64,000 nt of DNA from Capra hircus (taxonomy: Eukaryota > Chordata > Mammalia > Artiodactyla > Bovidae): the NCBI RefSeq assembly GCF_001704415.2, contig NC_030814.1:70301121-70365120 (forward strand), in the 5' to 3' direction. Made by a program: the position numbers and the translations under genes. Numbering within the stretch: the first letter of the stretch is position 1; each line of letters opens with the position of its first letter. The notes beneath the pieces were generated by a model. That model saw nothing but the letters and a program-made list of their open reading frames with translations, was not told where the DNA came from and ran no database searches. Of the stretch, positions 23,384-33,990 are shown in pieces.

Positions 23384-24050
23384 GTTAATATCCAATTTAG
23401 ATGAGATCCGGTGCATTCAGGTGGTATGATCATAGACTGGTTATCCATTTTAGATACAGCAGTGTCCATCCCAAACTCCCTAACTATCCCTTCTCCCATC
23501 CTTCCTTCTGGCAACCATAAGTTCATTCTCTAAGTCTGTGAGACTTTTTCTATTTGGTAAGTAAGTTCATTTGTATCATGTCAATTTAGATTCTGCTTAT
23601 AACGGATGTCGTACGATGTTTCTTCTCCTCTGTCTTCTCTGTTCTTCATACTTCACTCAGTATGACAATCTCTAGGTCCATCCATGCTGCTGCAAATTGT
23701 GTTATTTCATTCTTTTTGACAGCTGAGTAATATTCCATTGTTTATACGTACCACAACTTCTTTATCCATTCCTCTGTCGATGGATGATTAGGTTGCTTCC
23801 AAGCCTTGGATGTTGTAAACAGTGCTGCAGTAAACCCTGGGGTGTGTGTATCCTTTCAGACTGTGTTTTTCTCCAGATATATGCCTGGGAGTGGGGTTGC
23901 TGAATCATATGGTAGCTTTATTTTTAGCTTGTTAAGGAAACTCCATATTGTTTTCCAGAGTGGCTATACCAATATACATTCCCAACAACTGTGTAGGAGG
24001 GCTCCCTTCTCTCTACACTCTCCCCAGCAGTTATTGTTTGAGGATTTTTT

Positions 24051-24407
24051 TCTCCCCCCACCAAACTTATTTGTTGCTAATTGAAGGAAAATTGCTTCAC
24101 AATATTGAGCTGGCCTCTGCCATACATCAACATGAGCCAGCCATGGGTAAACATGTGTCCCTTCTTTCTTGAACTGTCCTCCCACCTCTCACCCCTTCCC
24201 ACACCTCTAGGTTATTACAGAGGCCTGTTTTGCATTCCTTGAGTCATACAGCAAATTGCCTTTGGTTAGCTATTTTACACATGGTAGTGCATATTCTCCT
24301 ATGTTATTCTCTCCATTTGTCCCACCTTCTCCTTCCTCTCCCTGCCCCACCCTGGCCCATGTCCATAAGTCTGTTCTCTATGTCTGCAGCTCCATTGTTG
24401 CCTTGTA
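24051..24407 (-). mobile_element. L1 3' end
   Basis: Reversed L1 tail (TTGCTAATTGAAGGAAAATTG, then TCCTCCCACCTCTCACC and CTGTTCTCTATGTCTGCAGC). It joins directly to BovB sequence at about 24410. Confidence 0.85.
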
Positions 24408-24822
24408 AATAAAGAAAGCTGAGCGCCAAAGAATTGATGCTTTTGAACTGTGGGGTTGGAGAAGACTCTTGAGAGTCCCTTGGACTGCAAGGAGATCCAA
24501 CCAGTCCATCCTAAAGGAGATCAGTCCTGGGTGTTCATTGCAAGGACTGATGTTGAAGCTGAAACTACAATACTTTGGCCACCTGATGTGAACAGCTGAC
24601 TCATTTGAAAAGACCTGATGCTTGGAAAGATTGAGGATAGGAGGAGGAGGGGGTGACAGAGGATGAGATGGTTGGATGGCATCACCGACTCAATGGACAT
24701 AAGTTTGGGTAGACTCCAGGAGTTGGTGATGGAAAGGGAGGCCTGGTATGCTGTGGTCCATGGGGTTGCAAAGAGTCGGACATGACTGAGCAACTGAACT
24801 TAACTGAACTGAGTCTGTATCA
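24408..24822 (+). mobile_element. 5'-truncated BovB 3' end
   Basis: Begins at AGAAAGCTGAGCGCCAAAG and runs to the ACTGAACTTAACTGAACTGA terminus. It lies between L1 tail sequence (left) and L1 ORF2-start sequence (right). Confidence 0.9.
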
Positions 24823-25100
24823 TTTGGTTGGTGTACTTAATCCATTTACATTTAAGGTAATTATTGATACATATGTTCCTATTGGCATTTTCTTGATTAT
24901 TTTGGGTTTGTTTTTGTTTGTTTTGTAGGTTTCCTTTCTCTTGTGTTTACTTGCTATGGAAGTCCCTTTAGTATTTGTTGCAATGCTGGTTTGGTGGTGG
25001 TGAATTCTCTTAATTTCTGCTTGTCTGTAAAGCTTTAGATTTCTCCATCATTTTGTTTTTTTCCATCAATTTTGAATGAGATCTTTGCCTGGTATAGTAA

Positions 25101-25373
25101 TCATGGTTGTAGGTTTTTTTCTTTCAGTACTTTAAATATATCCTGCCATTCCCTTCTGACCTGTAGAATTTCTGCTGAAAGATCTGCTGTTAATCGTATG
25201 GGTTTTCCCTTGTATGTTACTTCTTGCTTTTCCCTTGCTGCTTTTAATATTCTTTCTTTGTGCTTAATATCTGTTAGCTTGATTAATATGTGTCTCAATG
25301 TGTTTTCCCTTGGGTTTAACCTATAGGGGACTCTCTGCGTTTCTTGGACTTGATTGACTATTTCTTTTCCCAT
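25101..25373 (-). pseudogene. L1 ORF1p C-terminal domain remnant
   Basis: A 90-codon frame with ORF1p C-terminal motifs: NPRENTLRHILIKLTD (residues 20-35), KERILKAAREKQ (39-50), VTYKGKPIRLTADLSAE (51-67) and RREWQDIFKVLKEKNLQP (73-90). The upstream coiled-coil part is broken by stops. The intact protein binds L1 RNA as a trimer; this copy is dead. Confidence 0.85.
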
Positions 25374-25900
25374 GCTGGGGAAATTTTCAACTATAATTTC
25401 TTCAAAAATTTTCTCAGTACCTTTCTTTTTTTCTTCTTACTTTGGGACCCCTATAACTTGAATATTGGTGCATTTAATATTGTCCCAAAGGTCTTTGAGG
25501 CTTTCCTCAATTCTTTTCATTCCTTTCCCTTCATTCTGCTCTTCAGCAGTTATTTCCACCATTCTATCCTCCAGCTTACTTATCCGTTCCTGCGCCTCAA
25601 TTATTCTGCTATTGTTTCCTTCTAGAGTATTTTTTAATTTCAGTAATTGTGTTGTTCATCTCTGTTTGCTTATTCTTTATTTCTTCTATGTCCTTGATGA
25701 ATGTGTTAAATGTGTTTAACTGTGTTAAATGCTTCTTTCATTTTCTCCATTCATTTTCAAGTCTTTAGAGCATTTTACATATCTTTATTCTGAATTCTCT
25801 TTCAGGGAGATTACTTATTTCTTCTTTGTTTATTTGGTCTTGCGAGTTTTTACCTTGTTCTTTCATTTGTGTTGTATTTCTCTGTCTTTTCATCATATAC

Positions 25901-25922
25901 ATATATATATATATATATATAT
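25901..25922. repeat. AT microsatellite followed by a T run
   Basis: A short (TA)n tract followed by eight or nine T, within the L1 ORF1 region. Confidence 0.8.
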
Positions 25923-26626
25923 TTTTTTTTCTAACTTGCTCCACTTGAGGTCTCCTTTTCCCAGGCTTTAGGGTTGTATTACTTCTTCTTTTTGTTTTTG
26001 CCCTTGGAAGGAATTGTTGGTTGGGTGGTTTGTGTTGATTTCTTGTTGGGGGTGACTTGTGCTTGTGTTCTAGTGGGAGGAGATCAAGTAGGTAATTACA
26101 GAAATACTGAGACATATGCACACACTCTTCTATACATACAGTTATAACCAAAACATTCTAAAGAAAGAAGTACAGGAGATTGCCTTGGTGAGCAGGGGAA
26201 ACCTGAGATGATATCCACAAATTGAAAGCAGAGTTAGCTCATGCTCAATCTGGAAATCTGAGCATGAGCATCAGGCCAACTGGGGAATATAACATAGAGA
26301 GTGCAAAAACTTAACTTATTTGGTGAAAAAGAAAGAGTGAAGGAAAAAAGGGAGAATAAAAAAGAGAGAAAAAAGAAAGAGGAGAAGGGAAGGAAAAGAG
26401 AAAAGGAAGGGCTGGAGAAGAGGATTAAAAAAATAACAAAAGAGAGAAAAGAAAAAATAGAAAAGCAAAGATGAATAGACATGTGTGGAAAAGATTTACA
26501 TATATTCAGGAATAGCTACAGCTGGTAAAGAACAGTAGGGAAAGCAGTTGAATATATCCAAAACAAAATGCAAAACTCATCAATAAAAATGAAAAAGCTT
26601 GAAAGAGAAAAAAAGAAAAAATTAAC

Positions 26627-26890
26627 CTAAAATGAATTTTTTTTGTTGCCTTTTTTGACAGGAAACACAAAGAGGAAAACTCCGCAGCACCTGAAAAAGC
26701 TAATGTGATGGTGGAAATATGTTGGGGAATAAGCAGTGTGATTTATAAGAAGAAAGAATCTTAAAATGAATTTTTTTTCAATAACAAGAAAAAGAGGAAA
26801 ACTCCACAGCACCACTAAATTGCTGCTGTGAAGGTGGAGATATGTTGGGGGAATAAACAATGTGATTTATAAGAGGGGGAAAAAAAAAAA
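26627..26890. repeat. Two-copy tandem repeat of about 130 bp
   Basis: 26627-26750 and 26765-26885 share AAAATGAATTTTTTTT, GAGGAAAACTCC(G/A)CAGCACC, ATATGTTGGGG and GTGTGATTTATAAGA-like blocks in the same order. They lie in the 5' region of the minus-strand L1. Confidence 0.75.
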
Positions 26891-27151
26891 GAAAGAAAAA
26901 GAAAAAAAGGAAAAAGGGAAAAAAAATTTAAATGGGTTTTCAAGGTCGTAGTTCTCGATTGTGGAGTCTGCCTTTGTGGATGGCATTGAGTTAGTGTCTT
27001 GTGATGTTTTCCTGGTTGGCAGAGCTTGTGCCAGTGCTCTGGTTGACAGAGCTGAATCTCATCTCTCTGAAGAACAGTGCAGTGTCCAGTAGCAGGTTTT
27101 GGAGTGTCTGTGGGTTCAGTATGCCTTTGGGTAGTCATTCTAGCTTTCAGG

Positions 27152-27411
27152 GTGTTCAGTTCAGTTCAGTTCAGTCGCTCAGTCGTGTCCGACTCTTTGT
27201 GACCCGATGAATTGCAGTACGCCAGGCCTCCCTGTCCATCATCAACTCCCGGAGTTCACTCAGACAGTCAGTGATGTCATCTAGCCATCTCATCCTCTGT
27301 CATCCCCTTCTCCTCCTGCCCCCAACCCTTCCCAGCATCAGAGTCTTTTCCAATGAGTCAACTCTTCACATGAGGTGGCCAAAGTACTGAAGTTTCAGCG
27401 TTAGCATCAAG
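27152..27411 (-). mobile_element. BovB 3'-end fragment
   Basis: TTCAGTTCAGTTCAGTTCAG and CGCTCAGTCGTGTCCGACTC mark the reversed terminus. It is truncated near AAGTACTGAAGTTTCAGCG. Confidence 0.9.
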
Positions 27412-27830
27412 CACGTCTATTTCTGCAGCTGCTTCAAAGTGGCTCTCTCAGCAAAACTGCAGTGCCACCAGTCCCCTACTTGTCCTTGGGAATCACTGCC
27501 GGTGCTTCTGTTCCTCTGTCCTGCCCTGCGCTGCTGGCCGAAACTTGCTAGGTAGATACTTGTGTGTATCCTTCTGCATTGCAGCGACTTGTGTGGGCTT
27601 CCCTCAGCCCCCTAAGCTCACCCTCTGTGTCGCAGAGCTGTGTACACCTGTTTCAGCTGGCCGAGTTGGTCTCTGCAGAAGGGGGCTAGTGTGGACTTGT
27701 TTTGGCTCACTGTGCCCGCCCTCTGTGTCGCAGGGTTTATGTGCACTTGTTTTGTCTCACTGCCTGCACTCGTTGTCCTTTTACTTACATTTGTAAGTAT
27801 CTTTCAATAGCATTATAGTAAATATAAGAT

Positions 27831-28198
27831 TCCATTCCAGTTTTAGAAGCAAGAAGTCCAAAATTCAGGAATCTGCAGGTCTGGAGTCTTCTGAAGCATC
27901 CCCTTGGCTTGCAAATGGCTGCCTCCTGCTAACTCCTCACACGGTCTTCTCTGTGCTGAAGTGGTCATATATTTTTTATTATTCAGTTTGTTGATATTGT
28001 ATACCACACTGATTGTTTTGCAGATATTGAAGAATTCTTGCATTGCTGTGATAAATCCCTCTTGATCATGGTATATGATCCTTTAATGCATTATTGAATT
28101 CTCTTAATTTTTGCTTGTCTGCAAAGTTTCTGATTTCTCCATCAAATCTGAATGAAAGTCTCACTGGGTAGAGTATTGTTTGTTGTAGTTTCTTTCCT
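27831..28198 (-). repeat. Old interspersed repeat, then L1 ORF2/ORF1-region fragments
   Basis: 27835-27960 resembles an old eutherian repeat (GAAGTCCAAAATTCAGG, CCTTGGCTTGCAAATGGCTG); the family is not assigned. 27968-28198 holds two reversed L1 pieces (TTGATCATGGTATATGATC and TTTTGCTTGTCTGCAAAG). Confidence 0.55.
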
Positions 28199-30128
28199 TC
28201 AGTTCAGTTCAGTTCAGTTCAGTTCAGTCGCTCAGTCGTGTCCGAATCTTTGTGACCCCATGAATCGCAGCACGCCAGACCTCCCTGTCCATCACCATCT
28301 CCCAGAGTTCGCGTAGACTCATGTCCATCGAGTCCATGTTGCCATCCAGCCATCTCATCCTATGTTGTCCTCTTTTGCTCTTGCCCCCAATCCCTCCCAG
28401 CATCAGAGTCTTTTTCAATGAGTCAACTCTTCGCATGAGGTGGCCAAAGTACTGGAGTTTCAGCTTCAGCATCCTTCCCTCCAAAGAAATTCCAGGGCTG
28501 ATCTCCTTCAGAATGGACTGGTTGGATCTCCTTGCAGTCCAAGGGACTCTCAAGAGTCTTTTCCAACACCACAGTTCAAAAGCATCAATTCTTTGGCGCT
28601 CAGCCTTCTTTACAGTCCAACTCTCACATCATACATGACTACTGGAAAAACCATAGCCTTGACTAGACGGACCTTTGTTGGCAAAGTAATGTCTCTGCTT
28701 TTCAATATGCTATCTAGGTTAGTCATAACTTTTCTTCCAAGGAGTAAGCGTCTTTTAATTTCATGGCTGCAATCACCATCTGCAGTGATTTTGGAGCCCC
28801 CAAAAATAAAAGTCTGACACTGTTTCCTCATCTATTTCCCATGAAGTGATGGGACCGGATGCCATGATCTTCATTTTCTGAATGTTGAGTTTTAAGCCAA
28901 CTTTTTCACTCTCCTCTTTCACTTTCATCAAGAGGATGTTGAGTTCCTCTTCACTTTCTGCCATAAGGGTGGTGTCATCTGCATATCTGAGGTGATTGAT
29001 ATTTCTCCTGGCAATCTTGATTCCAGCTTGTGCTTCGTCCAGCCCAGCATTTCTCATGAAGTACTCTGAATAGAAGTTAAATAAGCAGGGTGACAATATA
29101 CAGCCTTGATGTACTCCTTTTCCTGTTTGGAACCAATCTGTTGTTCCATGTCCAGATCTAACTGTTGCTTCCTGACCTGCATATAGGTTTCTCGAGAAGC
29201 AGGTCAGGTGGTGTGGTATTCCCATCTCTTTCAGAATTTTCCACAGTTCATTGTGATCCACACAGTCAAAGGCTCTGGCATAGTCAATCAAGCAGAAATA
29301 GATGTTTTTCTGGAACTCTCTTGCTTTTTCCATGATCCAGCTGATGTTGGCAATTTGATCTCTGGTTCCTCTGCCTTTTCTAAAACCAGCTTGAACATCA
29401 GGAAGTTCATGGTTCATGTATTGCTGAAGCCTGGCTTGGAGAATTTTGAGCATTACTTTACTAGCATGTGAGATGAGTGCAATTGTGTGGTAGTTTGAGC
29501 ATTCTTTGGCATTGCCTTTCTTTGGGATTGGAATGAATACTGACCTTTTCCAGTCCTGTGGCCACTGCTGAGTTTTCCAAACTTGCTGGCATATTGAGTG
29601 CAGCACTTTCACAGCATCATCTTTCAGGATTTGAAACAGCTCAACTGGAATTCTGTCACCTCCACTAGCTTTGTTCATAGTGATGCTTTCTAAGGCCCAC
29701 TTGACTTCACATTCCAGGATGTCTGGCTCTAGATGAGTGATCACACCATCGTGATTATCTGGGTCATAAATATCTTTTTTTGTACAGTTCTTCTGTGTAT
29801 TCTTGCCACCTCATCTTAATATCTTGTGCTTCTGTGAGGTCCACACCATTTCTGTCCTTTATGGAGCCCATCTTTGCATGAAATATTCCCTTGGTGTCTC
29901 TAATTTTCTTGAAGAGATCTCTAGTCTTTCCTAGTCTGTTGTTTTCCTCTATCTTTGCACTGATCACTGAGGAAGGCTTTCTTATCTCTTCTTGCTATTC
30001 TTTGGAACTCTGCATTCAGATGCTTATATCTTTCCTTTTCTCCTTTGCTTTACGCTTCGCTTCTTTTCACAGCTATTTGTAAGGCCTCCCCAGACAGCCA
30101 TTTTGCTTTTTTGCATTTCTTTTCCATG
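28199..30128 (-). mobile_element. BovB LINE, 5'-truncated, large RT frame retained
   Basis: Reverse complement runs from the AAAATGGCTGTCTGG region after the endonuclease domain to a five-fold TTCAG/CTGAA terminal repeat. It opposes the plus-strand BovB tail at 30176-30658. Confidence 0.94.
28773..29744 (-). pseudogene. BovB reverse transcriptase remnant (323 codons)
   Basis: Uninterrupted RT-domain frame with IPIPKKGNAKECSNY (residues 71-85), VQAGFRKGRGTRDQ (117-130), motif A region IDYARAFDCVDH (153-164), QGCILSPCLFNFY (213-225) and the catalytic YADD (254-257). The BovB RT copies its own RNA at a nicked target. The endonuclease domain is absent, and frameshifts separate this frame from the linker part (29764-29967) and the C-terminus (28224-28553), so it is inactive. 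Confidence 0.9.
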
Positions 30129-30175
30129 GAATGAAGGTGGTCCTAGCTAAACACAAAGCTGTTTTTTTGGTTGTA

Positions 30176-30658
30176 TGTGCCGACTAAGGTCCGTCTAGTC
30201 AAGGCTATGGTTTTTCCTGTGGTCACGTATGGATGTGAGAGTTGGACTGTGAAGAAGGCTGAGCGCCGAAGAATTGATGCTTTTGAACTGTGGTGTTGGA
30301 GAAGACTCTTGAAAGTCCCTTGGACTGCAAGGAGATCCAACCAGTCCATTCTGAAAGAGATCAGCCCTGGGATTTCTTTGGAAGGAATGGTGCTGAAGCT
30401 GAAACTCCAGTACTTTGGCCACCTCATGCGAAGCATTGACTCTTTGGAAAAGATTCTGATGCTGGGAGGGACTGGGGGCAGGACGAGAAAGGGTCGACCG
30501 AGGATGAGATGGCTGGATGGCATCACGGACTCAATGGACATGAGTCTGAGTGAACTCTGGGAGATGGTGATGAACAGGGAGGCCTGGTGTGCTGCGATTC
30601 ACGGGTTCGCAAAGATTCGGACACGACTGAGCGACTGAACTGAACTGAACTGAACTGA
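30176..30658 (+). mobile_element. BovB 3' end, plus strand, CpG-rich and young-looking
   Basis: Starts at GCCGACTAAGGTCCGTCTAG and ends with GAACTGAACTGAACTGAAC. It keeps many CpGs (CGAAGAATTG, GGTCGACCGAGG, CACGGACTC). It lies opposite to the BovB just to its left. Confidence 0.93.
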
Positions 30659-30715
30659 ATCATGTTTCACCCAATCACTATGTAGTTTTAATAAATATTA
30701 ACATAATAGATTTCA

Positions 30716-30855
30716 CAGGGTCACGGACTTGATGGACGTGAGTCTGAGTGAACTCCGGGAGATGGTGATGGACAGGGAGGCCTGGCGTGCTGCAATTCAT
30801 GGGGTCGCAAAGAGTCGGACACGACTGAGCGACTGAACTGAACTGAACTGAACAA
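30716..30855 (+). mobile_element. Short BovB 3' terminal fragment (about 140 bp)
   Basis: TCACGGACTTGATGGACGTG ... CGACTGAGCGACTG and an ACTGA pentamer tail. It is separated from the previous BovB tail by only about 58 bp. Confidence 0.88.
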
Positions 30856-31417
30856 ATTGCCAGTTGTATGGACAATACACTGTATGAGCTCAGAGAGGCT
30901 TAAAGGGTGTGGAATGAATTTTTAGAAGGGGAGAACAGTAAGGAAGAGCTTTAGATGCGTCTTTATAGAATAAATTGTTTCAGTAGGAAAAGACAAATCA
31001 GACAAAATAATTTCCAATGGAAGTTTAACTTGAGCAAAAATATGGACGTGGAAAAACTTCAAGTACTTATAGGAAACCAGAGTAGGTCAGTAGGTTGAGG
31101 ACAATGACAGAGAAGGAGGCTGAAACAGAAGGCTATGAATGGCTGTATGGAATTTCTTAAAAGAACAGTTTACTGTGCATAGAAGTAGCCTGACTGAGGT
31201 CTATTTTTTTCTACGTCTCTCTGTCTCCACCTCCCTGTGTCTTCCCAGCTATCTTTTTGATTCCCCTTCTCTCAGCCTTCTGATCTAATCTGTTCTTTCT
31301 GTGCATCAACCTCCAACTGAAGGCCCCAAGAGCTTTGTATGGCAGATAAAACATATTTATTACTGTTGTGAAGATAAAATAAAATCAGTCATTCTTCAAA
31401 GAGTTAAAGAATATTAA
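30856..31417. other. Intergenic DNA, possibly an old unnamed repeat
   Basis: A/G-rich left half, pyrimidine-rich right half, no coding frame of note. No family assigned. Confidence 0.4.
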
Positions 31418-31800
31418 CGTGTATATATGGAATTTAGAAAGATGGTAACGATGACCCTCTTTTGTGAGACAGCAAAAGAGACACAGATATAAAGAACAGA
31501 CTTTTGGACTCTGGGAGAAGGTGAGGGAGGGATGATTTGAGAGAATAGCATTGAAACATGTATATTACCATATGTGAAATAGATCACCAGTCCAAGTTCG
31601 ATGCATGAAATAAGGCACTCAAAGCCGGTGCTCTGGGATAACCATGAGGGATGGGATGGGGAGGGAGGTGGGAGCGGGGTTCAGGATGGGGACACATGTG
31701 TACCCATGGCTGGTTCATGTCAATGTATGGCAAAAACCACTACAAATTTGTAAACTAAATTAGCCTCCAATTAAAATAAATATATTAATTAAAAAAACAG
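31418..31800 (+). mobile_element. Ruminant L1 3' end
   Basis: Same tail type as 10876-11324: GGAATTTAGAAAGATGGTAAC, GGGATGGGGAGGGAGGTGGG, TTAGCCTCCAATTAAAATAA and an A-rich end. Confidence 0.9.
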
Positions 31801-31814
31801 AGTAAAAAAAAACC

Positions 31815-33990
31815 ATAAATTGACCTAGGCAATTTGGTTTCCAATGAATTGGTCATTCTGAAAATTGACTTCATGGCACAAAAAGACAAAATTAAAGTGA
31901 CTATTAACTTATCATCAAACCTGGGGCATCCTTGAGAGCGAAAGAAAGTGCTGTCCATGATTATACTGGGATGACAGACATAATAATGAAATCACAGGAC
32001 TGCTCACAGAAAAACTGTGAAAGACACTGATTTGGCAAGGTTTGGGATGACATCCAGCCCCCATGCCACCATTTGACTCTCTTGAAGATGAATGCTCTTC
32101 TTTCCCTCCCATCAGGTTATAAACTCCTTAGGGCTAGAATTGTGTTCAGTCCCACCTTTGATTCAAGTGTAACTGTTCGCTCAGTGCTCTGTATATCATG
32201 GATTCTCAAAAAATGTATATTGACTTCATGGGGAAGGAAAAAAAAAAGTGGATTGTGAGTTGCAGAAAAAGCCTATCAGGAAAGCCAAGGGTGGAGACCC
32301 CATGGGAGACCTCAGGGTCACTGGGAAAATGTGGAATTTGTCTGTGATGGAGGTTAGAGCACCAAGAGACTTGCCCCACTTCCTGTGCCCTGGCTGCCCT
32401 CTGCCTCTCTAACAGCCAGGTTTCCTCCCTCCATCCCGCTGGCCTTCTTCTGGTCTTGTCCCCAAGCTCTCTATTTGGTTTTCTTTAATTATAAGCTTGG
32501 GAACTTCTGCTCCAGGGCTGGAATTTGTGGGCTCCTTTGGGACTTGACAGTTTTAACTTCCTCACTCAGATTCAGTGTTAAGTATTTCACAGGCAACGGG
32601 AGACAGTTCTGCAACAGTGGCAGAGAAGCAGCCCATGGAAGGTGTACTGGCCTCAGAGGGTGGGCTCAGATACACAGATCCTGACTCTGTCCCCATCTGC
32701 CCACCACCATCTCCTTGACTAACTTCACTTTCTCCATTTCCCCTTATGCTAAGAAGAAGCTGTTGTCTGTCTGAGTCTTGCTGTGTGAGCTAGAGAGTCA
32801 CAGGGAGGCTGCAGGCAGCACCTCAGCCTGAGTCTGGCTGAGAAGTTGATGGGGGCAGAGGAAGAAGGTCAAAGCTGGGGGAAGGGTCTCCTCCCTGTGT
32901 ACTCTAACTCAGTAAGTACAAATAAGAAAAGAGCAATGAAATGATTTTGACACTGGAATCTCTGCCATAGGTTATATGCTGAATTTTTTTTCCTTCAGGG
33001 AACCCACTTAAAGGTGAGTGAGGATCTTTTCCTGTCACCCTTCTTCTCTCCTCTTTCCAATTCCTATTACTAATTGCTGGTCATTTCACATTTCTGCTTG
33101 AATATCATTTTTTCTTCCCACTGTTGTCTGTCTCCTTCAGCATTTTTTCCCTTTTTTTTCCTTGGAGTTGTTGGGGGGCATATACCTTTTAGTGTTATGT
33201 GTCTTTTCTGTCTTTCTTCTAGTCCTTTTCTTTTTAAAAATTGTTTAGTTTTAATTGAAGGATAATTGTTTTGCAATATTGTGTTGGTTTATGCCATACA
33301 TAATAAGAATCAGCCATAGTACCTCTATGTATGTATGTCCCCTCCCTCTTGAACCTCCTTCCCACCTCCCACCCCATTCCATTCCTAGTTTGTCACAGAG
33401 CCCATCTTTCTTCTAGTTCTTTGCATTTGATCTATTTCTCTGTTTTTCTTCCTTTAATTTCTAATTGATCTTTTCCCTTTTTCTTTCTCTCGGTTTGGAT
33501 TGGGAGACTTAGTGTTGGGTTCCTGGGTTGAATAGTGGTTTACAGCAGGAAGACAAGGGATGAGTGGGGAGAGGTAGGGGTGAAGGGGCAGGAAAGACAG
33601 GACTGATATGGGACTTAGTGTCAACCTGTCCTCCAATGTATATTTTAGCTACAAAGTGGCTTCTTTATGCTGTCCTTTCCAGGGAAAAAATGAAGCCATT
33701 AACTAAATAGCAGAAAAGAATGAAATTAATGAGCAGGAAATTAATAACATGGAATACTAGGATAGTTTCTTGAGTTGTTTCCATATTACATTCACTCATT
33801 CAACAATATTTATTGAGTGTATAATGCATGTCAGTTACTGATCTAGGAGCTGGGGATTCCCCAATGAGAAAAAAAAAAAAAAAAGGCATTGGGGGATATG
33901 GGTTCTAGTTGAAAAGCAGAAGACAAATCTGTATGAATTAAATGTAGCAAGTCTGACAGTCTTGAATGCTATGAGAAACACAAGGCAGGG
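31815..33990 (-). repeat. Duplicated block C (inverted paralogue of A and B)
   Basis: The reverse complement matches block A from about 7905 back to about 5640 and block B from about 21900 back to about 20100. One example is the shared stretch CATCCCAGTATAATCATGGA. A minus-strand L1 tail (33224-33404) with a 13-bp target duplication interrupts it and is absent from A and B. It lies about 3.4 kb upstream of the plus-strand OR. Confidence 0.85.
33224..33404 (-). mobile_element. L1 3'-end insertion with 13-bp target-site duplication
   Basis: A reversed L1 tail flanked by TCTTTCTTCTAGT at 33211-33223 and 33405-33417. It is absent from blocks A and B, which have the uninterrupted AGAAGAAAG-type site. 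Confidence 0.9.

Larger units (their letters stand above)
22912..24050 (-). mobile_element. L1 3' half (ORF2 C-terminus and 3'UTR), split by a Bov-A2
   Basis: Reversed L1: 3'UTR at 22912-23118 (GTTTCAGGTGGACAGCAAAG), then ORF2 C-terminal coding remnant at 23384-24050 (GCTGAGTAATATTCCATTG, TTGCTGAATCATATGG). A 47-nt foreign patch at 22937-22983 replaces a dozen or so expected bases. Confidence 0.88.
24823..27830 (-). mobile_element. L1 5' half: ORF2 start, ORF1 and 5'UTR (minus strand)
   Basis: Reading leftwards from the 5' end: a GC-richer 5'UTR (27412-27830) interrupted by a BovB tail (27152-27411), an A/G-rich segment (26160-27150), the ORF1 region (25100-26150) and the ORF2 start (24823-24900). 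The rest of ORF2 is missing, replaced by the BovB at 24408-24822. Confidence 0.85.

Noticed and set aside
26234..27138. Lysine/serine/phenylalanine-rich frames on the minus strand
   Set aside because: Low-complexity purine/pyrimidine tracts of the L1 5' region, not protein-like.
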